A DNA stretch of 34,569 bases from Bacteroidales bacterium (GCA_028708215.1 JAQVZL010000013.1:1-34569); one strand, 5' to 3'. Shown: positions 13,896 through 24,012, counted from the stretch's first letter. Made by a program: numbers and translations. Notes: generated from the letters alone by a model not told the origin.

Positions 13896-15596
13896 TTACT
13901 TATCTAATGTTTTAAATACTAAAGAGGTAATCTCTTGTTCGCGCTTTATTGCATTGTTCATAATCTCTTGTGCCTCTTTAATAAACCTATTTACAAGCTC
14001 TCTATCTTTAAGGTCTTGTGAATTTATTTTAACATTCATATACCCTCCAAATATAGCAGCTCTAAGAGCAAGTGCACCCACTCCAGCATCGGAAACAGAA
14101 GTTGGATTCCCCTCTTTTACCATTGCCTCAGTAAGGTCAAATGCACTATATGCCACCTGCATTGTTTTAAGAGGAATCTCTATTGCATATTGTATTGCTG
14201 CCTGAATAGCGCTAGTTCTTGCCTCCTTCTCTGCCTCGGTACTCTTTGGAAGGCCAAATGCCTCAATTATTCGTTTAAATGAGTTGGTATCTTCATCTAC
14301 TAAATAGAGCATTTCACTCATAATTTTCTGCCCTTTCTCTGCCCACTCTGCGTAATAATCCCATTTGAGATCCCAACCAGCCTTATGCGAAGAGAGATTG
14401 GCAACCATTGTTCCCAATGCAGCTCCTAAAGCACCCATATAGGCCGATACAGAGCCACCCCCAGGCGCAGTAGACTCACTAGCAGTCTCTTGAGCGAATC
14501 CTGTACAAGTAAGATCTACTAGCCTCTTTTCACTACTGTCTTCTATAAGATACTCTATTACTTTTTCTTTGGCATTAAAGGGTTTAAGATTGTCTAATCC
14601 CATAGATTTCACAGCAATCTTAATAATCTCCTCTTCTGAAATCCCTGCCGAACGGCTCTGTTTAGCTAAGTAATATTTTCCAGCATCTAGTAAAACCTTT
14701 TTAGGCACTAACCCAACTATCTCACTTCCTGTAACTCTAATACCACGTGCTGCAGCTTTACTGGCCACCTCGTCAAAAGCAATATGAACAGGAGTTGCAT
14801 TAATATCTGTTACATTCATTGAAACCTGGGCAATTCCATACTCCTCTATATACCAACCAATAGCTTTACACCCTTTAAGAGTACCTGCTACCCAAACATC
14901 GTTCCCATGCTGGTCTTTAACTACCTTACTAGTAAGAGAAGCTCCCTCTCTTTTTTTACGCCCCTTTTCACGAACATCAAAAGCAATTGCATTAGCTCTT
15001 CTAGTAGAGGTTGTATTTAAATTGTAATTAATTGCAATAAGAAAGTCCCTAGCTCCAATTGCCGTAGCACCAGTGTGAGCAACATGGTCACTAAAAAAAG
15101 CAGGGCCAAAATCTGGTTTCCACTCACTACTCTCAATTTTAACTTTCAATCCCTCATACTCACCCTTTCTACAATTTGCAAGATTCTTTCTTTCTGAAAC
15201 CCTTGCTGCTTTCTCATAGCAATAGACAGGAATTTGCAACTCATCTCCCACCCTTTTGGCAAGCTCTTGTGCGAATTTAACAGTCTCTACCATTGAAACA
15301 CCAGAGATTGGAATAAGTGGGCAAACATCGGTTGCACCCATTCTTGGATGCTCTCCAGTATGATGCCTCATATCAATAACTTCGGCTGCTTTTTTTATTG
15401 CCAAAAAAGCAGCCTCTACCACTTTCTCTGGTTCACCTACAAAGGTCACAACAGTTCTGTTAGTTGCAAAACCAGAGTCTACATTTAAGAGTTTAACCCC
15501 CTCTATTTGCTCAATAACATCTGTTATCTGCCTAATAGATTGCAAGTTTCTCCCTTCACTAAAATTAGGGACGCACTCAATAAGTCTTCTACTCAT
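13896..15596 (-). CDS. ftcD: Bifunctional glutamate formiminotransferase / formiminotetrahydrofolate cyclodeaminase
   Basis: This 566-residue fusion finishes histidine degradation: formimino transfer from N-formiminoglutamate to tetrahydrofolate, then deamination to 5,10-methenyl-THF. The N-terminal transferase (about 1-330) begins with the diagnostic ECVPNFSEGR (7-16) and has HHTGEHPRMGATDVCPLIP. The C-terminal cyclodeaminase (about 350-566) has TASESTAPGGGSVSAYMGALGAAL-type sequence. The layout matches animal FTCD. Bacteroides, as I recall, carries the two activities on separate genes (ftcD, fchA). It is the last gene of the hutH-hutI-MBL-ftcD operon, 21 bases behind the MBL gene. Confidence 0.94.
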   Translation of the reverse strand: MSRRLIECVPNFSEGRNLQSIRQITDVIEQIEGVKLLNVDSGFATNRTVVTFVGEPEKVVEAAFLAIKKAAEVIDMRHHTGEHPRMGATDVCPLIPISGVSMVETVKFAQELAKRVGDELQIPVYCYEKAARVSERKNLANCRKGEYEGLKVKIESSEWKPDFGPAFFSDHVAHTGATAIGARDFLIAINYNLNTTSTRRANAIAFDVREKGRKKREGASLTSKVVKDQHGNDVWVAGTLKGCKAIGWYIEEYGIAQVSMNVTDINATPVHIAFDEVASKAAARGIRVTGSEIVGLVPKKVLLDAGKYYLAKQSRSAGISEEEIIKIAVKSMGLDNLKPFNAKEKVIEYLIEDSSEKRLVDLTCTGFAQETASESTAPGGGSVSAYMGALGAALGTMVANLSSHKAGWDLKWDYYAEWAEKGQKIMSEMLYLVDEDTNSFKRIIEAFGLPKSTEAEKEARTSAIQAAIQYAIEIPLKTMQVAYSAFDLTEAMVKEGNPTSVSDAGVGALALRAAIFGGYMNVKINSQDLKDRELVNRFIKEAQEIMNNAIKREQEITSLVFKTLDK

Positions 15597-15617
15597 TATA
15601 ATTACAAATATTTAAGA

Positions 15618-16265
15618 TCATTTTTCATTTAACAACTCTACACCTTGAGGCATCATTTCTTTAAGCTTAGGTACGTCTATTTCAAAATAGTGAATTGCAA
15701 AAAGTTGCTTGGGCATAACAGTTTTTAGTGCCTCTATAAACATCTGGTCGCTCATTGTATATGGCAAGTTCTTGGGCATAAAGGCTAAATCTATTTCTCC
15801 TAGCTCTTTCATCTCTGGAATATGCTCGGTATCTCCAGCAATATAGAGTCTGTAACCATTAAAATCTAATATATAGCCATTTCCCTCACCTCTTGGGTGG
15901 AAAGGCTCCCCTTGCTCATTTTTATTAACTATGTTGTAGGCATAAACTGCAGTAATCTCTATACCTTCATAATTGTAAGAGTCTCCTTGAGTAAGTGCAT
16001 TTGCTTGTGGTAACTCTGCTTTGCACCCCCTGTTTGTTACAAATAAGGTTTGCTCATTCACTATATGTTTGAGAGCCTCTTTATCTAAATGGTCAAAATG
16101 GTGATGGGTAAGAAGTACAAAATCTGCAGATGGTAGTTTAGAGTAATCTGCAACTTCACTATATGGATCTACATAAATATTCTTCCCTTTCCACTGCATA
16201 AAAAGAGACGCATGACCTAAAATATCAATTTTTATCTCTCCTAATGGTGTGTTAAATTTTTTCAT
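15618..16265 (-). CDS. Metallo-beta-lactamase-fold hydrolase within the hut operon
   Basis: This 215-residue predicted cytoplasmic zinc hydrolase has the metal motif THHHFDH (53-59, the HxHxDH pattern), a later AGDTEHIPE aspartate and a C-terminal AIHYFEID histidine. The sequence resembles the UPF0173/ascorbate-lactonase-like branch (GHASLFMQWKGKNIYVDPY at the start). No signal peptide is seen. It sits between hutI and ftcD, 77 bases after hutI and 21 bases before ftcD, in the same orientation with no terminator, so it is co-transcribed with histidine degradation. No known hut step needs such an enzyme. A repair or hydrolysis role on a pathway intermediate is a guess from context. Confidence 0.8.
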   Translation of the reverse strand: MKKFNTPLGEIKIDILGHASLFMQWKGKNIYVDPYSEVADYSKLPSADFVLLTHHHFDHLDKEALKHIVNEQTLFVTNRGCKAELPQANALTQGDSYNYEGIEITAVYAYNIVNKNEQGEPFHPRGEGNGYILDFNGYRLYIAGDTEHIPEMKELGEIDLAFMPKNLPYTMSDQMFIEALKTVMPKQLFAIHYFEIDVPKLKEMMPQGVELLNEK

Positions 16266-16342
16266 TGTATCTATTTTTAAAAATCATAAACTATTTCTGA
16301 AATTAAAAAATTAATATAACATTATGCTAAATATATTTTAAA

Positions 16343-17656
16343 TTATGTGCCAGTAATAACTTTTCCATTTAATATTAAAGTATCAACTAACGGGGTAGTA
16401 AAGGCATATGGAATATACTCATAAGAGGGAATTGGTTTAGTCACAATAAGATTAGCAACTTTACCCTTAGCAATACTACCATGGCTCTCTGAAAGATCCA
16501 TTGCAAACGCCCCATTTATAGTAGCTGCATTTATCACCTCTTCTGGAGTAAGTTTCATTTTTAGTGCAGCTAGTGCCATCATAAACTTCATATCTCCAGA
16601 AGGAGAAGAGCCTGGGTTATAGTTTGTTGCAATTGCAACAGGCAGGCCATAATTTAACATCTCTCTTGCAGGAGCATACTTCATCTCAAGAAAAAAAGTA
16701 GAGCCAGGCAATAATGTTGCTATTGTTTCACTCTCTTTAAGAGCCTTAAACTCTGCCTCAGCTGTAAACTCCAGATGGTCTGCAGAGATTGCATTATATT
16801 TAGCAGCAACCTGCACTCCTCCAGAAAAACTCATCTGATTTGCATGAATCTTAGCCCTTAAACCATACTTCATTCCTGCATTGAAAATCCTATCTGTATC
16901 TTCAACAGAGAAAAACCCCTTTTCTGTAAAGACATCTATATAATCTGCTAACTCCTCTGTAGCTATAACAGGAATCATCTCATTAATTATCTCATTTACA
17001 TACCCTACTCTGTTATCTTTATAACGCTCAGGCACAGCATGTGCTCCTAAAAAAGTGGTTTTAACAGCAAGAGGAGTCTCCTGAGATATTCTTTTGGCTA
17101 CCCTAAGCATCTTTATCTCATCTTCTGGAGTAAGCCCATAGCCACTCTTTATCTCTACAGCACCTGTTCCAAAACCCATTATCTCCCACGCCCTATTTAA
17201 ACTCTGCCTAAGCAGCTCCTCTTCTGAAGTATTATGAAGGAGCTTTGCCGAGTTTAAAATACCGCCTCCACGCGCTGCTATCTCTTGATAAGAGAGCCCC
17301 CTAAGCTTATCTGAAAACTCCATCTCTCTACTTCCTGCATATACCAAGTGGGTATGAGAATCACAAAAAGCAGGCATAACCATTTTCTCCGAAGCATCTA
17401 TTAGCTTGAGATTAACGCCTGATTGCTCATCAATAATTACAGTGCCATTACTAATAACTATTCCATCTATCTTAATAGAGTAATCCAGTAAATCTCTCAT
17501 TAGACCAAAATGCTCTATTAAATTATTTTTTATAACTATAAATCCATCTCTAATGTTATGCAAGATGCCCATATCACTCCCTGCTTTTGGCAAGGAAATA
17601 GGAGTTCTCTCTGTTTGAATGATCTCTTTGATATTAGTTATTACTATACGGGGCAT
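16343..17656 (-). CDS. hutI: Imidazolonepropionase
   Basis: This 437-residue amidohydrolase opens 4-imidazolone-5-propionate to N-formimino-L-glutamate. The first metal pair is in CDSHTHLVYAGSR (His101, His103). Other family marks are VEIKSGYGLT, TFLGAHAVP, KIHANQMSFSGG, SADHLEF and ATNYNPGSSPS. Length is slightly above the usual 400-415, because the N-terminus carries an extra loop. It lies 42 bases behind hutH and is followed by the MBL hydrolase gene. Confidence 0.96.
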   Translation of the reverse strand: MPRIVITNIKEIIQTERTPISLPKAGSDMGILHNIRDGFIVIKNNLIEHFGLMRDLLDYSIKIDGIVISNGTVIIDEQSGVNLKLIDASEKMVMPAFCDSHTHLVYAGSREMEFSDKLRGLSYQEIAARGGGILNSAKLLHNTSEEELLRQSLNRAWEIMGFGTGAVEIKSGYGLTPEDEIKMLRVAKRISQETPLAVKTTFLGAHAVPERYKDNRVGYVNEIINEMIPVIATEELADYIDVFTEKGFFSVEDTDRIFNAGMKYGLRAKIHANQMSFSGGVQVAAKYNAISADHLEFTAEAEFKALKESETIATLLPGSTFFLEMKYAPAREMLNYGLPVAIATNYNPGSSPSGDMKFMMALAALKMKLTPEEVINAATINGAFAMDLSESHGSIAKGKVANLIVTKPIPSYEYIPYAFTTPLVDTLILNGKVITGT

Positions 17657-17698
17657 AATAAAAAATTTAAAATGAAATAAAATATAAATAGAGTAATC

Positions 17699-19195
17699 CT
17701 AAAAAAGATCAATTTGAGTCTCTTGCAAAAACTTAATTGAGTTATCTATGTGAACATACATAACTTGGTCTTCTTTAATAAATGGAACCCACTCTCTATA
17801 AGATAATACAAAGTTTTCAAGTTTAGAAGAAGATTTTAATGGCCTACGGAACTCTAATGCTTGTGCAGCATTCATTAACTCTATTGCAAGAATCTTCTCT
17901 AAGTTCTCTGCCACAGAGTAGCATTTAGTAGCAGAATTGGCACCCATACTCACATGATCTTCTTGGCCCTGAGACGAGTCTATTGTATCTACACATGCAG
18001 GAGTAGATAACTGTTTATTTTGACTAACAACAGAGGCCTGAGCATATTGAGGAATCATAAACCCAGAATTTAGCCCAGGTCTAGCTACTAGAAACGAAGG
18101 CAACCCTCGTTTTCCTGAAATTAGCTGATAAGTTCTTCGCTCAGAAATACTACCAAGTTCTGCCATTGCAATAGTTAAAAAATCTAAAGCCAGTGCTAAA
18201 GGTTGCCCATGAAAATTCCCTGCAGATATTATAAGATCTTCTTCTGGAAGAATAGTTGGGTTATCTGTAGCACTATTCAACTCCGTTTCAAAAACATTCA
18301 AAGCATAATTTATAGCATCTTTAGATGCCCCATGAACTTGGGGGATACACCTAAAGGAGTATGGGTCTTGCACGTGCTCTTTCTCTCTAGAGGCCAACTC
18401 ACTACCTTTAAGTAGCTCTCTCATATTAGCTGCAGTGGCTAACTGGCCCGAGTGAGGCCTTACCCAGTGGACTCCCTCTGTAAAAGGCTCTACTCTTCCA
18501 TCGTATGCATCTAAAGAAATAGCCGAGATAATATCTGAAAAAGCCGAAAGTTTTTGTGCTTTAAGCATACACCAAACACTATAAGCAAGCATAAATTGTG
18601 TGCCATTCAGAAGAGCTAGGCCCTCCTTAGAGGCTAAAGTAAGAGGTTTCCAACCAAATATTTTATTCATCTCTTCAGCAGAAATTCTTTTACCTTTATA
18701 ATTCACCTCACCTTTACCTATAAGCGGAAGTGACATATTTGCCAAAGGGGCTAAATCACCAGATGCTCCTAAAGAGCCCTGCTTAAAAACAACAGGATAT
18801 ACTCCATTATTAAACATCTCAATTAACCTCTCTACTGTCTCTAATTTAATTCCAGAATAACCATATGAGAGAGATTTGACCTTAAGAGCCATCATGAGTT
18901 TAACAATCTCTTCTGGCACCTCTTCTCCTAAACCACATGCATGAGAAACCACTAAGTTAGATTGTAAAAGAGAAAGCTGTTCACTATCAATTGATACATT
19001 ACACAAAGAGCCAAATCCGGTTGTTATGCCATAAATAGGCACAGTGGTTTGTACCATCTTTTTTTCTAAATAATCTCTACATTTAACAATCCTCTCTTTG
19101 GACTCTTGAGACAACACAATTTTACACTCTTTTTCTAGTAATACTTTAACATCAGACAAGATATTACTCTTTAAACTTATATGAAAACTCTCCAT
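17699..19195 (-). CDS. hutH: Histidine ammonia-lyase
   Basis: This 498-residue enzyme deaminates histidine to trans-urocanate. The self-forming MIO prosthetic group comes from Ala144-Ser145-Gly146 in GSLGASGDLAPLA. YGITTGFGSL (55-64) holds the conserved tyrosine, and FHGQP and QDHVSMG follow later. First gene of its operon. The next enzyme of the pathway, urocanase (hutU), is not in the window, so it must lie elsewhere or be absent. Its promoter -7 element lies 39-46 bases upstream. Confidence 0.96.
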   Translation of the reverse strand: MESFHISLKSNILSDVKVLLEKECKIVLSQESKERIVKCRDYLEKKMVQTTVPIYGITTGFGSLCNVSIDSEQLSLLQSNLVVSHACGLGEEVPEEIVKLMMALKVKSLSYGYSGIKLETVERLIEMFNNGVYPVVFKQGSLGASGDLAPLANMSLPLIGKGEVNYKGKRISAEEMNKIFGWKPLTLASKEGLALLNGTQFMLAYSVWCMLKAQKLSAFSDIISAISLDAYDGRVEPFTEGVHWVRPHSGQLATAANMRELLKGSELASREKEHVQDPYSFRCIPQVHGASKDAINYALNVFETELNSATDNPTILPEEDLIISAGNFHGQPLALALDFLTIAMAELGSISERRTYQLISGKRGLPSFLVARPGLNSGFMIPQYAQASVVSQNKQLSTPACVDTIDSSQGQEDHVSMGANSATKCYSVAENLEKILAIELMNAAQALEFRRPLKSSSKLENFVLSYREWVPFIKEDQVMYVHIDNSIKFLQETQIDLF

Positions 19196-19233
19196 TTAGG
19201 CTAATATTTATAATGATTCTTTATACTTTAGTA

Positions 19234-19241
19234 CAAATATA
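19234..19241 (-). promoter_or_regulatory. -7 element of the hut operon
   Basis: Minus-strand TATATTTG (19241-19234), a good match to TAnnTTTG. The region 20 bases upstream is T-rich but lacks a clean TTTG. Predicted start near 19227 gives a 5' UTR of about 30 nt, too short for a riboswitch. Confidence 0.55.
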
Positions 19242-19284
19242 GAACAATTAGAAGTATTTAAAAAAAAGTTCTATTATCACCAAT

Positions 19285-19313
19285 AAAAAAGGGCCACCAT
19301 AAGGCAGCCCTTT
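19285..19313 (-). terminator. Terminator of the susC/susD operon
   Basis: Minus-strand stem AAAGGGCTGCC / GGTGGCCCTTT (19313-19303 and 19298-19288) with two G-T pairs and a TTAT loop, followed by a T run. It separates the SusD stop (19332) from the hut promoter. Confidence 0.9.
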
Positions 19314-19331
19314 AAAAAACAGTCAAAAATG

Positions 19332-20807
19332 TTAGTAACCTGGATTTTGTTGCTCTCCAATTGCAGGGTTAGCATCAATCTCATCTTGAGCAATAGGTAG
19401 AATAGTCTTGTAGAAAGTTCTATCTATAATTTTGTCACGATGAGGAATTGAAATAGCAGGCTGAATAAAATCATCATTTAGCTCTATTTGCCATCCAAGA
19501 CGCATCATATCCCAATAACGGTTACCCTCTGTGAATAACTCTTTACTCTTTTCATCTATTATCATCTCTAAAGTAATAGTAGCCTCAGTTGCTGGCTCAA
19601 GAGCGGGTGCTCTTTTACGTATTTCATTAAGATAATCTTTAGCTTTTATTTTATTTGGAGATGGTAACCTCAAGGCCGCCTCGGCAGCAATTAAGTATAT
19701 CTCTGAAAGTCTTATAACTTTAACATTAGTAGCAGAGGCTTTTCCTTTATCGCCCTTCATGTCATGACCACCAACATATTTCATACATGAACCAAACCTT
19801 GGTTCAACATCTGTACTTGTCTCGTCTTCTGCCATAACAGACCAGCGTACATCTGTAGGATCTTCATTAAGCCTATCTAGATAGTAATCACTAGCCATAA
19901 ACCACCCACTAGCACCTGTAATATGACCAAGAGGAAGTAAGTAGTAACCTAAAGAGCTACCACCCAAATCGCCTTCATTCTCATTCATTGCAATTTCAAA
20001 AATTGACTCAGAGCCAAACTCATTAGACCACGAATCATACCACTTATCATTGTCATATAGAGAGTATACTCCATCGTTAATAATTGTTTCTGCAGCAGCT
20101 AGAGCAGCAGTGAAGTTATCCATATGAAGGTACACACGCGCCTGAATAGCCATGTTGGCATAATAGTTAATATAGCCCTTCTGTATGCTTTTAGACATCA
20201 AAGGTGCTCCAGCTACTAAATCTGCAACAACTTGGTTGTAAACAGCTTCAACTGTAGCTCTGGTTGGCTGAGCAGCAGCATCTACCACCTTTAATTCAAG
20301 AGGGACCCCAAGAGAAGTTTTATCCATATTGTAAGGCTTTCCATAAAGGCGAACCAAATCGAAATAGATTAAAGCTCTCGCAGTTAATGCTTGACCTTTG
20401 TATTCCAGAAGTTGATTTGTGCCATTACCCGCCGCTTCAATTTTCTCAATATTCTCTAATAAATTATTAACTTGAAGAATACATTGGTATAGGTGATCCC
20501 AATAACCACTATAGCTGCCAGAAGTTTGAGAGTGATTAAATTGATATAGGCCATCTAATCCTCTTCCTGCAGAAGCAATGGCAAAATCGCCACCCTTAGC
20601 ATCGGCATATATTAAGAAATTTCTTCCGTAGTAATTATAAGAGGTCATATTTCTCATAATACCACTCATAGCAACTTTGGCATCGTCAACAGTTAAGATA
20701 GACGTAGCTGAGTCTGCAGAGTTACTTGGTTTTACATCAAGAAAGTCTTCGCATGACGATAGCAACAAAATGCCTATAATTGCAAATATTATTTTATTTT
20801 TTTTCAT
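19332..20807 (-). CDS. SusD/RagB-type outer-membrane lipoprotein
   Basis: This 491-residue surface lipoprotein partners a SusC-type TonB-dependent transporter and delivers ligand to it. The signal peptide ends in the lipobox LLSSC with Cys19 as lipidation site, and EDFLDVKPSN follows directly, typical of SusD proteins. Family features are the TPR-like helical N-terminal half (QALTARALIYFDLVRLYG) and the conserved C-terminal segment ELFTEGNRYWDMMRLGW. It lies 18 bases behind the SusC gene. No glycosidase, sulfatase, peptidase or regulator gene is adjacent, so the ligand cannot be predicted. Confidence 0.94.
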   Translation of the reverse strand: MKKNKIIFAIIGILLLSSCEDFLDVKPSNSADSATSILTVDDAKVAMSGIMRNMTSYNYYGRNFLIYADAKGGDFAIASAGRGLDGLYQFNHSQTSGSYSGYWDHLYQCILQVNNLLENIEKIEAAGNGTNQLLEYKGQALTARALIYFDLVRLYGKPYNMDKTSLGVPLELKVVDAAAQPTRATVEAVYNQVVADLVAGAPLMSKSIQKGYINYYANMAIQARVYLHMDNFTAALAAAETIINDGVYSLYDNDKWYDSWSNEFGSESIFEIAMNENEGDLGGSSLGYYLLPLGHITGASGWFMASDYYLDRLNEDPTDVRWSVMAEDETSTDVEPRFGSCMKYVGGHDMKGDKGKASATNVKVIRLSEIYLIAAEAALRLPSPNKIKAKDYLNEIRKRAPALEPATEATITLEMIIDEKSKELFTEGNRYWDMMRLGWQIELNDDFIQPAISIPHRDKIIDRTFYKTILPIAQDEIDANPAIGEQQNPGY

Positions 20808-20825
20808 TGTAGAATCTGTTTATAA

Positions 20826-23800
20826 TTAGAAACTTAATTCAATACCAAAAGTATATGTTTTCCCAATAGGAACTTCAAATCCCTTTGAACCATATGAGTT
20901 TACTTCTGGATCATATGTATCATGCTTTGCCCATGTCCATAGATTCATCCCTGCAAAATAGACTCTTGCATTAGAAATACTAACTAATTGAGTAAGTCTT
21001 TTAGGAATATTGTAACCAATATTAATATTTTTTAGCCTAATATAATCTCCAGGATGCATATGCCTACTACTTCTTTGAAGCACGTCTGTCATATCTATAG
21101 CAACACGTTGTGGAAGTCTAGCGTCTTTATTCTCTGGAGTCCATCTATGTTTGTACTGCTCTTTAGACATTGTTCTTTCCCAATAATATCCATCATCTGC
21201 ACAGTCTCTTGATGCTGCATCATATGTATAACCTCCAATTTTATATGTAAAGCTAAGAGCTACAGATAACGATTTCCATTCTAAATTAGTGTTAATTCCA
21301 CCAAATAGAGTTGGATGAACATCGCCTAAAATTTTCTCATCTGCATTATTGTGGTTGTAAGTGGCAGGTCTGCCATCTACCATAAGATCTGGAGTTTCTT
21401 CGTTATTTAAGAACCATAGGTTTTTACCTGTTTCTCTTTCAACACCAGCCCACTCTAGGCCATAAATAGCTAAAGTTGATTCACCCTCTTTATAAATAAA
21501 CCTTGTTCTACTGTCTCCACCAGTTGGTTCATACCAAATAATGTTTTGACCACCATATAACTCAGTAACTGTAGAACTAATATGAGAAGCTGTAATACCA
21601 GCACTCCATGTTAGATCTCTATTTTTGATAATATCTCCAAAAAGTTCAATCTCTATACCTTTATTGTTTATTTCACCAACGTTTTTAAGAGTAGAGTAGA
21701 AACCAGTAACTCTTGAAATTGGAACATATTGTAATAGATCTTTTGAATCTCTGTTAAATACCTCAATTGTACCAGTAATTCTTTGGTCCATTAAACCAAA
21801 CTCTAATGCTAAGTTAGAAGTATAGTTAGTCTCCCAACTAAGATTTTCATCTGCTACTGTAGCAATTGTACCTCCAGGAAGTTCCATATACTTGTCTCTA
21901 TAAGTAGTTAGTGAACGCCATCCATAGTTAGAGGTAGGTAATGTACCATTTACACCATACGATGCTCTTAATCTTAAACTACTAATGAAATCAACATTAG
22001 ACATAAAGTCTTCTTTGTCTATTCTCCATGAACCTGCAACTGACCAGAAGTTACCTTCGCGAGTTACGGGAGCAAGTCTAGAAGAAGCATCTCTACGGAA
22101 TGATGCTGAAACATAATATCTATCGTCGTAATTATATTCTGCTCTTGAAAGCGCAGAGACCATAGTATTTCCCCAATAGTAAGCATTTGCATCTAAAACT
22201 CCTGCTGTATTTACTGTATGTAGAGCAGTTGTAGGCAAGTCTGAACCCTCTGCACGTACATAATCTGTCTTATTCTCCTCTGCTTCCCAACCTAGTAAAA
22301 CCCCAACTTTATGCTTTTCTGCAAAAGTTTTATTAAAGTTCAAAGTTGTAGAAGAGACAAGCTTAGTTGTTTGCGTATTCATTTCAACTACACGGCCATT
22401 CCTACTTGAACCATTATAGTGAGTTGGGCTATAATAGAGATGGTCTCTTACATTTGAATTATCATAAGAGAGTACAGACTTCAAATGAAGTTCTGGCAAA
22501 ATCTTTACTGTAATTGCTTCACTAGCAGATAATCTTAAAGTTTTAGAGTAGTTATCCCACTCATTGTCATAGAAAACGGGGTTATAAGCATAACTTCCAT
22601 ATCTATTTGTATATGGCTCCCCAGTATCGTAATGTGTTGGCCAATACATTCCCCACAATAGGTTTCTAGTTTGAAGGAATGGGTTACCACCTAAGTTACG
22701 TGTATCATTGAAACCCTCTTTGTTGCTATTAGCAATATTAATATTTGTGGTAAATTCAACAATTTTACCAATTTTTTGAGTAAGATTTACTCTACCAGTA
22801 ATCCTATCAAACTCATTTGTTTTTATACGGCCACTCTCATTTGTATATGCAATTGAAGTGTAATAGTTAGTTGTTTCAGTAGCACCACTTACAGCTAAAT
22901 CGTATGTTTGATAAACTGCAGTTCTAAAGAGGGCATCTTCCCAATCATAATAACTTCCAGCTCTCTCGCCACCAACCGTAAGAGAGTTTGCAGTATGGTC
23001 TGGAGCAGTAAAGCTATAGCCATGTTGGTTAAAACGTTTGTTTAACTGTGCCAAAGCACGTTGGCTAGATACCTCTTGAGTTCTGCCTTCATAATAGAGA
23101 CCTGCATTAACGAACATCTCGTAATACATCTCAATATTCTCATCTGTACTAGCAGGATCCCAGTTATTGTAAGCCCAATCTGGAGTAATACCTACAGAGG
23201 CTTTAAATTTAACAGTTGGTTTACCTTGTTTCCCTTTTTTAGTAGAAATTAGAATAACACCATTTGCTGCTCTTGAACCATATAGAGCAGAAGCCGCCGC
23301 ATCTTTCAATACTGTAATAGAGGCTATATCGCTAGGGTTAATAGAGGCCATAGCATTACTAGTTGTGTAAATATAGTCACTCATTTGCCCTGCATTACCA
23401 GACTGAACTGGAACTCCATCAATTACATAAAGTGGTTCGTTTGATGCATTCATAGAACCAATACCACGTACTCTGATAGAAGAGGTGGTACCTGCTTGGC
23501 CAGACTGTGTAGTAATTTGCATACCAGCAACCTTTCCAGTAAGAGCTTGCTCAAACGATACCGAAGGAACATCCTCAATAGACTTTTGATTTACAACACT
23601 GGCCGCCCCTGTAAAAGTTCCTTTTGTAGATGTACCATAAGCGACAACCATTACCTCATCTAAACGGGTAAGGTCTGGCTCTAATGAGACATTAATAATT
23701 GCTCTAGAATTTACAGGAATCTCTTGGGTAATAAACCCAATGTAAGAAAAAATAAGCACCGCATCTGGCGATACTCTTTCGATGGTAAATTTGCCATCTA

Positions 23801-23963
23801 AATCCGTTGCTGCACCCATACCTCTAACTCCTTTAACCAATATGGTTGCATAAGGAATAGGAGAGCCATCTTCGGAAGAAGTTACCGTTCCAGTAACTTT
23901 CACCTGTGCCATAGCCATGTTCCCAAGTAACAAAACTAAGACAAGCAAGATAGATTTCTTCAT
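20826..23963 (-). CDS. SusC/RagA-type TonB-dependent outer-membrane transporter
   Basis: This 1045-residue protein imports a ligand captured by the SusD partner. It has a Sec signal peptide (1-20, cleavage after AMAQ) and an N-terminal carboxypeptidase-regulatory-like extension (about 21-98, VTGTVTSSEDGSPIPYATI). A plug domain with LYVIDGVP and ALYGSRAANGVILI follows, then a long beta-barrel ending in YTFGIELSF with terminal aromatic Phe. There is no STN domain, so no trans-envelope anti-sigma signalling is expected. It is the first gene of a two-gene operon with its own promoter (24013-24043). Substrate unknown. Confidence 0.96.
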   Translation of the reverse strand: MKKSILLVLVLLLGNMAMAQVKVTGTVTSSEDGSPIPYATILVKGVRGMGAATDLDGKFTIERVSPDAVLIFSYIGFITQEIPVNSRAIINVSLEPDLTRLDEVMVVAYGTSTKGTFTGAASVVNQKSIEDVPSVSFEQALTGKVAGMQITTQSGQAGTTSSIRVRGIGSMNASNEPLYVIDGVPVQSGNAGQMSDYIYTTSNAMASINPSDIASITVLKDAAASALYGSRAANGVILISTKKGKQGKPTVKFKASVGITPDWAYNNWDPASTDENIEMYYEMFVNAGLYYEGRTQEVSSQRALAQLNKRFNQHGYSFTAPDHTANSLTVGGERAGSYYDWEDALFRTAVYQTYDLAVSGATETTNYYTSIAYTNESGRIKTNEFDRITGRVNLTQKIGKIVEFTTNINIANSNKEGFNDTRNLGGNPFLQTRNLLWGMYWPTHYDTGEPYTNRYGSYAYNPVFYDNEWDNYSKTLRLSASEAITVKILPELHLKSVLSYDNSNVRDHLYYSPTHYNGSSRNGRVVEMNTQTTKLVSSTTLNFNKTFAEKHKVGVLLGWEAEENKTDYVRAEGSDLPTTALHTVNTAGVLDANAYYWGNTMVSALSRAEYNYDDRYYVSASFRRDASSRLAPVTREGNFWSVAGSWRIDKEDFMSNVDFISSLRLRASYGVNGTLPTSNYGWRSLTTYRDKYMELPGGTIATVADENLSWETNYTSNLALEFGLMDQRITGTIEVFNRDSKDLLQYVPISRVTGFYSTLKNVGEINNKGIEIELFGDIIKNRDLTWSAGITASHISSTVTELYGGQNIIWYEPTGGDSRTRFIYKEGESTLAIYGLEWAGVERETGKNLWFLNNEETPDLMVDGRPATYNHNNADEKILGDVHPTLFGGINTNLEWKSLSVALSFTYKIGGYTYDAASRDCADDGYYWERTMSKEQYKHRWTPENKDARLPQRVAIDMTDVLQRSSRHMHPGDYIRLKNINIGYNIPKRLTQLVSISNARVYFAGMNLWTWAKHDTYDPEVNSYGSKGFEVPIGKTYTFGIELSF

Positions 23964-24012
23964 AGAATAGTTTTTTTTTAATTAAAAAATAAGTTTGTGA
24001 CTGTTTCAGGTA

